A stretch of DNA of 64,000 nt from Terfezia claveryi (lineage: Eukaryota; Ascomycota; Pezizomycetes; Pezizales; Pezizaceae). Where the stretch lies: positions 124,001 to 188,000 of the forward strand of contig WHUX01000004.1 in assembly GCA_015179025.1 (NCBI GenBank). Direction: 5' to 3'. This document shows, piece after piece, positions 10,801 to 21,485 of this stretch; positions within the stretch are counted from its first letter, which is position 1; each line of letters starts with the position of its first letter. Below the pieces are notes generated by a model. It had not been told where the DNA came from. It searched no databases and saw nothing but the letters and a program-made list of their open reading frames with translations. Both the position numbers and the translations under genes were made by a program.

Positions 10801-12854
10801 AGGGCTAGAGTAGGATTGGTTATGGAAGGGAAGTTAGTGGTTGGTCGGTTGCTTTGATTAAGATGAGGGAATTTGCAGTTTTTCTTTTGTCGTACCCAGT
10901 AAGGCTTGAGGTGTGTTGACGTGGTGATGATCGGCGTAGCTGTTGGAAACGCCTGGGGTTCTGCCTACAGAATGAGATTAGTTATCCAGCCTCCATAAGG
11001 TAGGTAAACGTCGAAGTTGGGGAATATAGCCCCCGCGGCGATCATATATCGTGGGTTTCAAGCCCAATCTCCGGAATTGGACCGTAGAGTACATACACAT
11101 ACTGTATGTACTTCTCTACAACACGTTGTATGTAAAAGTATATTTACAACGATATAGATGTGGTGAACTAGGGAATCTGAGAGTTCAAGATGTTCTCAGT
11201 GGAAGCTGCTTCATTTTTATTTGAATTGGATGATTTGCATGTGACTACTGCTGGCTTGAGAGCCGATTCACGACAAACGACGCCTCATCAGCACTATGTA
11301 CCTGAGAACTGTAAAGAGTTCGGCTGTGTAGTGTATAGTCCAATGGCTCGAGATCTCAACTGCAAGTGTTACCGGTAGCATGCTTTGAGCACCAACCAAC
11401 CAGTCATAACAGCGAGGGTTATACTGCGTGCACCGGAAACAGAAATGAGACCGGGTCGGGCACCAAACGGGCCAACTTCCATGTACCGGGTACCAAACAC
11501 CCATACTTATCAGAAACATCGTCATATCTTTTTCCTCTCTTCTGTGCACTTGGGTCAATATACCTTCTTACCCCTCTCAGATGCAAGATCGAGGTTATGC
11601 CTCCGCTCTCTCTGGTTGGCTTCAAGGTTCCCCTCCTCCTCCTGCTCCTCCTCCCTTGCTCTCTTTTCGCAGCGGTTCATGGCCAACAGCAGAATGACGG
11701 TCATACTCTGCATTATTATGAAAAGTTTAGATGCCATCCGCTCGTGTTCCGGCATAGCTAGGCCTCCTCAGAACCTTTCGTTTGGTTTCTGCAGCTGACG
11801 ACGTCTGGGTCCGGGTGCCAAACATACATTACCGCTAACACTTCTGCCCCTCACCAGCATCGCAAAGCTGCTGCAGCTGAGAAAGCGCCTGTAGGTCAAA
11901 ATGGAATTAGGCTAGACCAGCACAAAGAGTAACATGCGACGATACACGGCTCGTGCATGATGGCACTCACAGCATGTCGATTGCTGCGTTTTTCCATTCG
12001 AGATCATTCAAGCTGCTTCGACCACGTATGTGATTTCTGCCGGCGGTCTCTTGCCCATTCATGCCTTACCTAGACCTCCTCGGGTGAACAAGCGAATAGT
12101 GGCGACAAGACAGAGGGTGTGTGGAAAAGCTCCACACGCTGAGAGTGGGTTAAAAAAAACTGCCAGCTGGCCCTGATCTACATGGTTCTCTCACAGCATA
12201 CTGACTGATGCCCCCCCCTCCCTCTTATCCTCTCCCCTATGGGCACGCTTAATATATACCGTTTGGCGTTTTGTGATTGACTCTCCCTTTTATATATGTG
12301 GTCATGTAATTTCGTTTATCTCTATCCTGTCATTCGGAGTTCTTAATCATATACCCCTCCGATCCTCGGCAGCTCAGGGCCTCCGAAACAAGGAACAAAT
12401 AAACCTCCTGATCAGCTAAACTCCTAGTTGAAGAGCTTTCGAAGCGTTGAACGAGCGCTCAGTTTGACGTCTACCTTACTCTGGCGTTGCGAGCAAGGAC
12501 CAACGCACTCATAGCACGCTGGCTCCAGTGACCTGGCACCGGGACAAGTATACATAACCTTCCTACGCCTCCGGTTACCCAGAATATAAAGCTCTCTATC
12601 TTCTTTAGATAGCGCATGCTACCTGCCTTTTTCCCTCTGATATCGAAGGACGCTTTTCATCACAATACATAATCTAGCCTTAGCTCCGGTTTCGATATTG
12701 ATCCTGGACTAGCCCGCCAAACTGTTGATATTCGATCCCATTTGCTTTTTTCATTCTCAACTTTTTGTACTACGCCATCTAGGGTCCATTGCCTGTCCGT
12801 CCATTCACGGCGCAATTCATTCTAGGACAACTCCAAAGCCTAATATCATACACA
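7803..12854. other. 5-kb gene desert upstream of two divergent genes
   Basis: This contains the promoter of the 1448-aa gene on the left and the long leader/promoter of the MATH-BTB gene on the right (about 11800-12854, pyrimidine-rich). Between them I see only short frames without family signatures. A B-box-like match near 9500 was examined and rejected as a tRNA. Degraded transposon sequence is possible but nothing diagnostic (LTRs, inverted repeats, reverse transcriptase motifs) was visible. Confidence 0.4.
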
Positions 12855-15199
12855 ATGTCGGCACCTACAGCTATTCACGTTCCCTTGGAGCCCATGACAC
12901 TCGAGATACATCCAGTATCTTCTTCACATGTCAGCTGGGTGGTAAGCTTGCCAACCTTTGGGACGCATTTGGCAGAACCCGCTCTGACAATTTATTCTTA
13001 GTATAAATGGAGCAATGTCGATTTGTCAAGCAAAGTAGAATCGTATGCTTCACTATCATATATACCCCGAATTCCTGAAGGTCTAGACTCTGATACCACC
13101 TCATTTGTTGTAGATTTTCTCCGGATTTCGGCCATGCCAATGGATGGGCTTGGAGGCTTCTCCTCCAGCATCATACAAACCCAGATGGAAACCGAGTATA
13201 CAGCTTGTTTCTTTACGTTGTCCTTACTGATACCGAACTCCGCGAGCCAACATGGACACGGAAGATTCGAGTCATGCAATTCCAAATCCTCAATTCTGAA
13301 GGGCGAAGATTGAAGGATAAGAGCACAATTGCACTGTTCAATGAGCATCAATTGACATGGGGCTTCCCTGGCTTAATCGACAATACACATTTGCTAAGGG
13401 ATTCAGTAGTAGCTTCAAATAAGAAAGTTGACATTATTTGCCGGCTACGATACTTGCCAGAATTTGAGAAGATTAGAAGGCCTTTGAGCCCTCCGGTGTC
13501 TGGTGTCTATGGACGCTCATTCGATAATACGACTCCGGAGATGACGGACCATAATGCCGCAGCGAAGGCCTTTGATCCCCGAGCAGTTGTTGTGGATTCC
13601 GTAGGTAGCAGTCTACGAACTCTCGTCAATAATTCATTATTTTCCGATATCCAAATTGTTGTTGGGCCCGAGGAGCAGCGCTTCCATGGCCACAAGGCAA
13701 TTCTTGCAGCACGAAGTGTTTGGTTCGAGAGCGCTCTTAACCCATTATACCGTGAGGCACATGAAGGCATCATAAGACTTCCCGAAGAGGACCCCAAGAT
13801 TTTTGAGATGCTCTTCGAGTTTCTCTATACAGGAGACTATCCACTTGCCATGATCCCTACCTTGGGCCTACTGGCACCACCCACTCCGGCTTCTGGTTCT
13901 CCTATCCCCAAAATTCAGACTATCAAGACGGAGCGAAGGCCCAATGTCTCTAATGGGAACTCCACTTCATCTACACCCTCACCTACACCCGGCATGCACC
14001 ACCCCCCAAATGGCTTCGGCTATACCTACGAAGATGAGGAAAGCCGAGACAGAGATATCGAAGAGCTTGATGAAACCAGATTCCAGTTGTATCTCATGGC
14101 AGACAAATACGGTGTCAGCCAATTGAAATGCCTTGTTCGAGTGCACCTCACGAACGAGCTTCTTGACCCTGCTTCTGGTGTTCAACAGGGCCCAAGGCTG
14201 CTGAAACTCATTCGTTTTGCTTTCGAAGAGCTTCCAGAGGCTGTGACTGGATCTACTCATGAGTTTAGTACTGTTAATGCCCTAGAGTGTCCCACCGGTA
14301 TAAGTACATTGTCTTCCGTGACTGGTGCAAGACTTAGGGACAGTGGACTAGGTGAGGATCTAATAGGTGACGGTGGGCTCGCCGATCGTGTAGTCAGTCC
14401 AGGTGTACCGGGATTCGATCGTGTGTACGTCCGTGGTGCCACTCAATTTCCTACAAACTCCCCAGCGGCAAACTCAGCGCCAGTCTCAAATCCTCAACCC
14501 GACGGCTCTAACGCTGCCCGGGTCTTGTCCTCGGTGTTTGCTCCACCACCTCCGCCTTCTGTAGTATCTCTTCCAATTGGTAACGGTAACCCAAACGGAA
14601 ACAACCGCATTAACGGCAATCTTAACAGGGCCATGAGCAACAGCAGCACGAATAATAACCGTAATGGTTCTGGCGCACAGGGTATCCGGTCAAACTCCAG
14701 CACCCCAGGACCAAGTACACAAACGGGGACAATCAGTGGTGGCGGAGTCGGACTTTTTGGCAATGGTGGCCCTGCTACTATTACCCCTACTATGGCTTCC
14801 ACTATGACCTCCTTCATGTCTAGCGGCTCCACTATCTCACCAAGCATGTCCCCCAGCCCCTTCCCTGGCCGAAACGAGCTTGTTCATACCCGCGATACCC
14901 CCAGTAGGATCGCAGATCGGGACACTCGACGGGCAGGGAGTGGATTTGGCTTCCGTGGTGGATGGCAGAGCAGTGCCAGTAACATTAGCTCTACCACCGC
15001 TGGCCTTGGAAGCAGACAGGGGAGGTATGGAAGGGATAATGAGACTGCACTGTTGAGAGAGGCTATTATTACCTTTGTAGCCAAGATGTTCCCAGCTGTC
15101 AGGAGGATTCCTGGGTTTGAGGATATGATGAAGGAAGGGGGCGACATGGGTGGATTTGCCACCGAGGTGATGGATAGGATGTTCAGCCATAGGGTTTGA
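12855..15199 (+). CDS. MATH-BTB domain protein, 3 exons, 737 aa
   Basis: Exons are 12855-12941, 13002-13042 and 13114-15199. Introns are 60 bp (GTAAGC..TTCTTAG) and 71 bp (GTATGC..TTGTAG), and the joined frame is 738 codons including stop. Residues about 29-170 form a MATH-like beta domain: splicing yields NGWAWRLLLQ and VYSLFLYVVLTD, as expected for MATH strands. The BTB/POZ fold follows (about 205-395), with SLFSDIQIVV, FHGHKAILAARS and FEFLYTGDYPL. A 60-70-residue Ser/Pro/Thr-rich insert splits it before LYLMADKYGVSQLK. The rest is Asn/Gly/Ser-rich and disordered, with a short conserved-looking helix at the end. Known MATH-BTB proteins act as substrate adaptors for Cullin-3 ubiquitin ligases, so that role is likely but inferred. 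Confidence 0.85.
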
Positions 15200-16609
15200 A
15201 CAGATTATCCACTGTAAATGAATTTTGAGTACATGAACAGGTGCTCAGGGCAGGCGTATATTCATTGCATCGGTGGTACTTCTCTTAGCCGGCGATTCGG
15301 TTTTTTTTTCCTAAGGCTTCTTTTCTTTCATCATTGCCGACATTTTGGTCTTATTTTCTTTCTTTTCTGGGCGAGGGCAATTTTTTTTCGTTTCTATTTT
15401 ACTCATGGAGTCACACAGAGCACATACATAGAGAAACCTGCTTACTGGATTCCTTTCTTCCTCTCTCTCCTTGTCCCCCAAAAAATAGCTCGAGGGAGCA
15501 GAGCGACTATCTTCCTTAATTCCCCCTCCTCTTCTTCCTTTCTTACTCCTTACGTATTACGAATACTCTTCTTGGTATCTCTCCGGCGGGTATATTGGGT
15601 TCTTATATCTTAACATTGTTTGCGGTTGGTTTGTTGTGGTTTGTTGTGCCTTGTTATTGTTCATGTTTATGGGCGTTTTTTTTTTTTTTATCTTGATCTT
15701 TCATCATTTAACGAGATTTTCTTTTTTTACGACTTGTAATGTTTTTCCTGCTTTTTTTTTTCGGGTGGATTTATTTTTTAATTGGGTTCATTAGTTGCTT
15801 TTTTTTTAAGGAATTATGATGTGGGGAAGTGGGTGAGAGATGATATGGGAAATACGACGAATTATGAACTGGTATATGAGATGACAATATGATATGACAA
15901 TACATTCAGCTTGTATTGGTTATTTTTCTTTGAGTACAATACAATTGAAGATACGTGTGTACTGTATAGTTGAGGGTAAGCTTTATCTGCAGGGGTTACT
16001 TTGAATGTTTGGTGAGTTAAGTTACAAATTTATGCTTGCATGTTCTCAGGAGCGAGTTTTACCGGAAAATGGATTTAAAAAGAAAAAATTAAAATTAAAA
16101 TTAAAATTAAAACAACAAAAAAAACATTTTTTTTCATTTCATTTCATCTGATTTACACAAATAAAATAAAAATGAAAATAAAATTCACCCAATCGTAAAT
16201 CGTAACACAAGAAAAATACCGTAAATAATATAATACAATACTTCATAAAAAAAAATAACCCACCACAACTACCATACTACACTACACTACACCACACAGG
16301 TTATCTCACATCAAAGACATACACAACATACCCACACCCACGCCCACACCCACACCCACAATCCAGTGGCCCTCTGCATCTGCTATCCCTGAGAAACCAA
16401 AAACAATAAAGCTCGCTTATCCTTATCCGCATATTCAACATTGAACACCCCCCCCCCCAATGGCACCTCTCCATCACATCGTGCTCTCCCTCTCCCCCTC
16501 CCAAGGCATATGAACTCGTCTCTAGGGCATTGGTATAAATATCCCACTCTCCACTTCCCACTCTCCACTTCCCACTCTCCCCATATCTTCATCAATCACG
16601 CCCATGCAC
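15200..16609. other. convergent 3' region with T-rich low complexity
   Basis: This lies between the 3' ends of the MATH-BTB gene and the DUF1295 gene. Many T runs of 8-12 bases occur at 15300-15810, AAAATT-type repeats at about 16078-16130, and CCCACAC-type repeats at about 16330-16365. A C10 run sits at about 16449-16458. No gene seen. Confidence 0.5.
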
Positions 16610-17775
16610 TTACTCCGTCTTCTTGACGTCCTCCTCCTCCTCCTCCTCCTCCACTGGCTTACTCGACTCCCAAAACGCACTAAGCTTCGGCATGAACCTG
16701 CCCACCAACCTCTGATACTCCGTATACTCCGGGTATTTCTCAGACGAGATCCTCTCCGTCAAGGCCGTCGAACCCTGAAAGACTGCACAATACAGCAGAG
16801 GGCCGATGCATGCATAGTTATAGACGGTATCGGTCACTATCGCATCACAATTAGCACCACTCAACCATTCCAAGGGGGGTGTATATTGGGTAGCTCACAA
16901 AAGCAACTCCACTGATAAACCATAATCCAAAACGCCTGCTCCGCCAAAAAATTCGGGTGTCTCGAAAAACTCCACAACCCCACCACACAAAACCCCCTTT
17001 CCAGGTCCTCCCTCTGCCACCCCTCCGGCACTATCTGCTTCCCACTCTTCTCAAACGCCTTCTTTGCCTTTTGATAATTCCACTGTTGTTGGTCTGCAAA
17101 AAACTCGGCAATCAGCGCCAACATGAGCGCCCTCGAGAAGATGAGATCCACCGTTCCAAACGCGTGGACATCACCGCCGTTGAATCCCTCCGGCACAGCT
17201 GATGGCGGGAGCGCGGAGATTAGGAGGAAAAAGTACGCTGGGAGAGCAATGAGGAGGAGGAGGACGTTCTGGAACCACGAGATAAAGACGAGGTTGAAGA
17301 GGACTCTGGTCCAGGCGGAGCGGAACATCTTGCGCACGTGGCTCCAGCGGTAGTCTTCGCTGCCGGGGGAGTACCCGCCTTTGCGGAAGTAGTTGAATGT
17401 GAGTCTGGCGCTCCATATTGCCACGAGGACAAGGAGCGTGTCGAGGCGCGCGGTAGGGAGGGCGAGGTAGTGCGCAAAGTAGGTAAAGTGGGCGATGTAG
17501 ATTGCTGGGAGAAGCGGCCAGAGACGGTCCACCTGGCTGAGGTTGCCGGTAATGCTGCTGATGAGGAAGGTGAATACCGTGAGGCCTTGGGTGATGAGGA
17601 AGGCCGAGAGGAGGGGGTTGGTAGTGTGGTAGAATGTGAGGGGGGAGAAGGTGGGGGAGGTGGGGTTGAGGAGGGTGAGGTTTGTGAGGAAGGAGGCCCA
17701 GAAAGGGGTGATGGTGTGTGTGTAGTCGGTGACGTGGGAGAGGGAGGCAAGGGAGGGGGCGATGTTTGTAGCCAT
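16610..17775 (-). CDS. DUF1295 / steroid 5-alpha-reductase-like membrane protein, 2 exons, 367 aa
   Basis: Exons are complement(16899-17775) and complement(16610-16836). The 62-bp intron 16837-16898 has donor GTGAGC, branch GCTAATTG and acceptor GATAG, and splicing keeps the frame (QWSCF then LTDTV). The start at 17775 (MATNIAPSLASL) is preferred over an in-frame ATG 33 codons upstream, because the extension is polar and of low complexity and the family usually begins just before the SHVTDYTHTITPF segment. Several hydrophobic spans are visible. The C-terminal half carries the family signatures FNYFRKGGYSPGSEDYRW and GLWSFSRHPNFLAEQAFW, the RHPN..EQ motif shared with isoprenylcysteine methyltransferase-like and steroid reductase C-terminal domains. 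The C-terminal tail is a Glu run followed by KKTE, a dilysine-like ending compatible with ER residence. The substrate is unknown. Confidence 0.85.
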
Positions 17776-19391
17776 GGCGTCGTGATGAGGGGTCACACCA
17801 GGGAGTTGGGGATTGTGATAGTTTTCTAGTGGTTGTTGGTTTGTTGTTGCTCGACTGTCGCGTCGCCGGAACACCAGAATTCGTGTAACTCTCCAAACCC
17901 GCGTTTCCTCGTCTCTGGTTGCCCAAATATGAATAACTCTGCCAGCAGCCAGCAGCAGCTTTCGGATCCCCTTTGGCCCAAATCAAAAGGAATCCCCAAT
18001 CCCTTCTTCTTCTTTTTCTGACGGTACTGTGCCCTGTCTTCAGGCCAAGTAAGCCTCTACCAGCTCTTATCCAAAAAGAGGAGAGACTTTCCCTGCCTCC
18101 CCGGATTTAAATCTCGAACCGTTACTTAAACGTTAATGCCCCTGAAAAATCTTGCAATTGCAACTGTTTCCTTGTCCCGCAAAACTCTCCGAGCGATCAG
18201 GGAGAAGAAGGAGTCCTATATAGAGGTCACCTAGTCGAGTGCCGTGAACTTCTCCTCGAAGCGAAAGAGCTGGCGGCGTCGACGTGTTCCGTGCAGCCGG
18301 ACTAGACGTGTTCGGATGCAGGTGGGGGGGAATGGTGATTTAAATGGCTAGATGTGCAAGAAAAAAGGGACCTATAATATTATGATCACTTCAAACAGAC
18401 TAAGAAGATCAATACCATTGTCCTTCATACTGTCCAGCACTTTAAAGCATCGCCACCGAAGGCACTGCACGCATGGGTTGCAACATTGGTGTAGATTCAT
18501 GTAGTTGCGACATATTGTGCATGTAAAATTGTGCGTGAGATGCATATAATTTTGTAGTGCATAAAGAATGCCCCTAGTTTAGCGTGTTCACATCATGGCA
18601 ACTCACCTCTGGCAACAAATTCACCTGAGCAGTCCAACAGAATAATATAATTTTGCTCGCTCAATTCTACGCTCGCTCGATTCAAGGCTGATTTCCTTAC
18701 TCATTTGCTCATTTGCTCGCTCGATTCTAGGCTGATTTGCTCGCTCGATTCTAGGCTGATTTCCTCGCTCAATTCTATGCTGATTTGCTTGCTCAATTCT
18801 AGCGGATATCCAGGCTAATATGGACAGTGAATTGCAGGCTCATATGGATGGCGAATCTAGGCTTCTAGGGATGCGGATGTGAAGGCTGGTACAGATGGAG
18901 GTTTTGGGGCGCAGCGTGTTAGATAGCCTTATTAGATAATCGTGAGAATAAAAGCAGGTGAACTACAAGAACAAGCGCGGTAGCGCGGGCGCGGCTATTC
19001 TAGAAGACCATTTGTGTTGGAGTTTGGTGACTGCGTAGAGGGTAGAGGTTAAGGTAGACATGAATCTAATATGGCTTCAAATGAGTTACGTTGGTTAGGC
19101 CAAATAAGTTGGGTGTGCGTGAGGAAATATAGTGAGATATGAATTGCGTCCACAAAGTGCGAGTTGTTATAGGTAGCGTCAGATTCAGCAGTTTGCGTCG
19201 GAGCGTCAGGTGCTTCTGACGCACCTGACGCAGATATTATTTTTGCTGATGCTACGTTCATCTCCATATCTATATCAAAAGGAAGGAAGTGTCGGTTATA
19301 CCATTTATAAAAACTTATCCGACAACCACATCCTTCTTCACAATCCCTCCATTACTCACCATTATCAACTAAAAAACCCTGACGTTCACTC
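17776..19391. other. intergenic with a 24-bp tandem repeat
   Basis: Promoter of the DUF1295 gene (left) and 3' flank of the coiled-coil gene (right). Apart from the tandem repeat at 18652-18802, no gene or RNA was recognised. Confidence 0.5.
18652..18802. repeat. 24-bp-type tandem repeat (GCTCGCTCGATTCTAGGCTG)
   Basis: Imperfect copies of a unit of about 24 bp, built from TTTGCTCGCTC(G/A)ATTCTA(G/T)GCTGA, repeat about six times. Variants include CCTCGCTC, GCTTGCTC and a shortened TCATTTGCTC. It has no coding continuity, so this is most likely a non-coding minisatellite. Confidence 0.8.
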
Positions 19392-20142
19392 TCAAGCCTC
19401 CACATTTTTGCGTGCATTCACTAGACCCATAGCGTGCTGCACTTCACATCTTACTTCATGATGAACCTCTCTCACAAAAGCCAACGTCAGGTTTGACTGG
19501 AGCCTTGCCTCGGATTCTTTGATTGATTTCGTGATAAAATTCCGCATCTCCTGTTGGTTCTTGTCGATTTTTTTGTCCACGTGGTCTCTGGATTCGAACA
19601 TCTACAGGCGTATTAGTGGAATGAAAACCATGCAGGTTTCATGATTACAGCGAAGACATACTGCTCCAAAGCCAACAACGATTAATCCTAAACTGACCCT
19701 AACACCCCATTTAACCCAACCATCAACCTTGTCAAGTCTCTGATCGAATTTGTCAAATCTGTCGTTAACTTGGTTGAACCCGGCATCGACCTTCGAACCC
19801 AATGCAGCATATGCCTTGTAAACAGTTAGCATATCTCGAAGTTAATATTCAATTACTAGGCCTTACCTTCTCTAGTTTGCCGAGTCTATTGTGAATATGA
19901 GTGCTCACGGGAACTTCTTCGCAACTCTCCTCCGGATCTGCATCTGAGTCGGTATTCGTCTTCCCAAGTTGTTAGTACCAGTTAAAACAAAGAATAATCG
20001 GTGACACTAGGACTAGAGTGAAGCCCTCGTTTGCCATATAGACCCAGAAAACGAATGGATCGAGTTGTTCCGTAGTCTGGTTGGCACAAGCCTCTCGTAG
20101 AGTAGTTGTTCCGATGCTTGAAATTCTCCCAAGTTTAATCAT
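19392..20142 (-). CDS. small coiled-coil membrane protein, 4 exons, 196 aa
   Basis: Exons, complement strand: 20008-20142, 19867-19959, 19662-19814 and 19392-19601 (45+31+51+69 codons). Introns of 48, 52 and 60 bp run GTGTCA..GGGAAG, GTAAGG..TACAAG and GTATGT..CTGTAG, with branch sites TACTAAC, TGCTAACT and CACTAATAC. All three lie between codons, so the frame is kept throughout. The N-terminus (MIKLGRISSIG) leads to a mildly hydrophobic span and an acidic linker (DADPEESCEE). Next comes a heptad-like coil (FNQVNDRFDKFDQRLDKVD), one clear transmembrane segment (VRVSLGLIVVGFGA) and a second charged helix (KKIDKNQQEMRNFITKSIKE). I do not recognise the family. It resembles many small fungal coiled-coil membrane proteins of unknown function. 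The first donor is the weakest part of the model. Confidence 0.6.
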
Positions 20143-20624
20143 ATTGATGACAGGGCATCCTGAATGGGTCCAATATCGAGATTACTGTTGTCGCTATGCT
20201 GTTTCGTGGTTGTGGAAATGATGTATTTATATGCACTTACTACATAGCTTCATCTTGGCTGTACATATTGAGGTTAGCGGGAATATTTAAATATTCTAAT
20301 TATTTCCGCTACTGTAGCCTACTTTCTATCATAGTCACGAGAAAGGGTGGTTGCAACAGGCTGCTTTAACAAACAACAAAATGTAGTTTGTATGAGAAGT
20401 CATAGACGGCACACCAGTACAAAGTCGCCATACTAACTTCATATGAGAGGAGGGATTCTGTTGTCACTTTTCAGTGATGGACACTTGGACAGACTTAGGG
20501 GGGTGGACAACTGGCTGAAAGTCATGGGGCAAAAGTGTAGATGCGCAAAACAGTACTAACGAAGGCCCTTTTCGTAAATCCTGGGTCTTGTATCTGATTT
20601 ATTTATGCTACGATAACTACTTAT

Positions 20625-20873
20625 ATGTACTCAGCATACAATAGTCATAACTACAGCGGATTACATAGGGTCTGTAAGTATCGGTTCGACTGGATGGATA
20701 TCATTTCAGATGGCACAACAATTACCCGACTTCAACGTTTTGGCCTCACCAATGCAGCGATAGAAACTCGCAAAATACAAAATATGGGAGTGGTAGATAT
20801 CGCTCGCCAACTTGATGAATTCAAGGAGCAAATCCGTCAAGTGGAAAGGAAACTTGCTAGCTACTTCTTATAA
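20625..20873 (+). CDS. possible small helical ORF, 82 aa
   Basis: An open frame starts MYSAYNSHNYSGL and ends in an amphipathic, coil-like helix (DIARQLDEFKEQIRQVERKL). It is divergent from the coiled-coil membrane gene, with 480 bp between them. Codon choice and the helix look coding, but length and lack of a known family leave it doubtful. The N-terminal part could be intronic, with only the helix being an exon. Confidence 0.25.
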   Translation: MYSAYNSHNYSGLHRVCKYRFDWMDIISDGTTITRLQRFGLTNAAIETRKIQNMGVVDIARQLDEFKEQIRQVERKLASYFL

Positions 20874-20927
20874 GTACTCACTAAGCTCTTTTATTACAGG
20901 GAATAGGCTGAAAACCTACCTTTACTG

Positions 20928-21075
20928 CCTATATATACATAAAATTCATGCATTTGTAGCTTATATATGCACATGGAATTCGTGTATTTATAGCTTATAT
21001 ATATACATGGAAATTATGCATTCACGGCTTATATATATACATAGAAGTTATGCATTTGTGGCTTATATATATACT
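20928..21075. repeat. 34-bp tandem repeat, 4 copies plus partial
   Basis: Units begin GC(T/C)TATATATATACAT at 20928, 20959, 20993, 21027 and 21061. Full units are 34 bp; the first is 31 bp. Each carries an AT-rich (TA)n core followed by ATGGAAATTATGCATT(T/C). It is a non-coding minisatellite, most diverged in the second unit. Confidence 0.85.
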
Positions 21076-21235
21076 ATAATGAATGAGTAAGAAATACTGG
21101 CACGGGAAAACCTCAAGCCGAATCCTGCCATCCGGTGTTCCGAAATGACGTCTCCCCTACTCCGGTGTACGTAAACCGGATGAAATCCCCACAGGTACAT
21201 AAAACCTGCATGCCCCCCTCCTCCCGTCCGGCACC

Positions 21236-21283
21236 AGCTCCCATCCGTCCCATCTCCCATCCGTCCCAGCTCCCATCCGTCCC
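21236..21283. repeat. 16-bp tandem repeat x3
   Basis: Three adjacent copies of A(G/T)CTCCCATCCGTCCC at 21236, 21252 and 21268, differing only at the second base. A degraded fourth follows (ATCCTGTCC). It lies about 200 bp beyond the stop of the downstream transcription factor gene. Confidence 0.85.
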
Positions 21284-21485
21284 ATCCTGTCCATATCATT
21301 TCCTCCAATCTGCTTCAAACCTCCAGCCAGAATGACTCTCCAATGCTACCATCGAAGCACATAGCAACAAACCCAGATACACCAAAAAATTCAAAGAGTC
21401 AAGCAAGAACCCCAAACACCCAGGCGCCATCCCTTAGAATATGACATTTTGAATCCTCCCTTACGCTCACCGCACCAAATGTAAA

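Noticed and set aside
11385..11798. Overlapping open frames of about 130 codons
   Set aside because: Several frames are open at once over CT-rich sequence, with no signature. Likely leader or intergenic sequence.
13081..13205. Apparent frameshift in the BTB gene near 13200
   Set aside because: A consensus intron (13043-13113, GTATGC..TTGTAG) joins the frames and yields a MATH domain, so no frameshift is needed.
19599..19612. GTTCGAATCC-like B box on the minus strand
   Set aside because: It falls inside the fourth exon of the coiled-coil gene and has no partner A box or stems.
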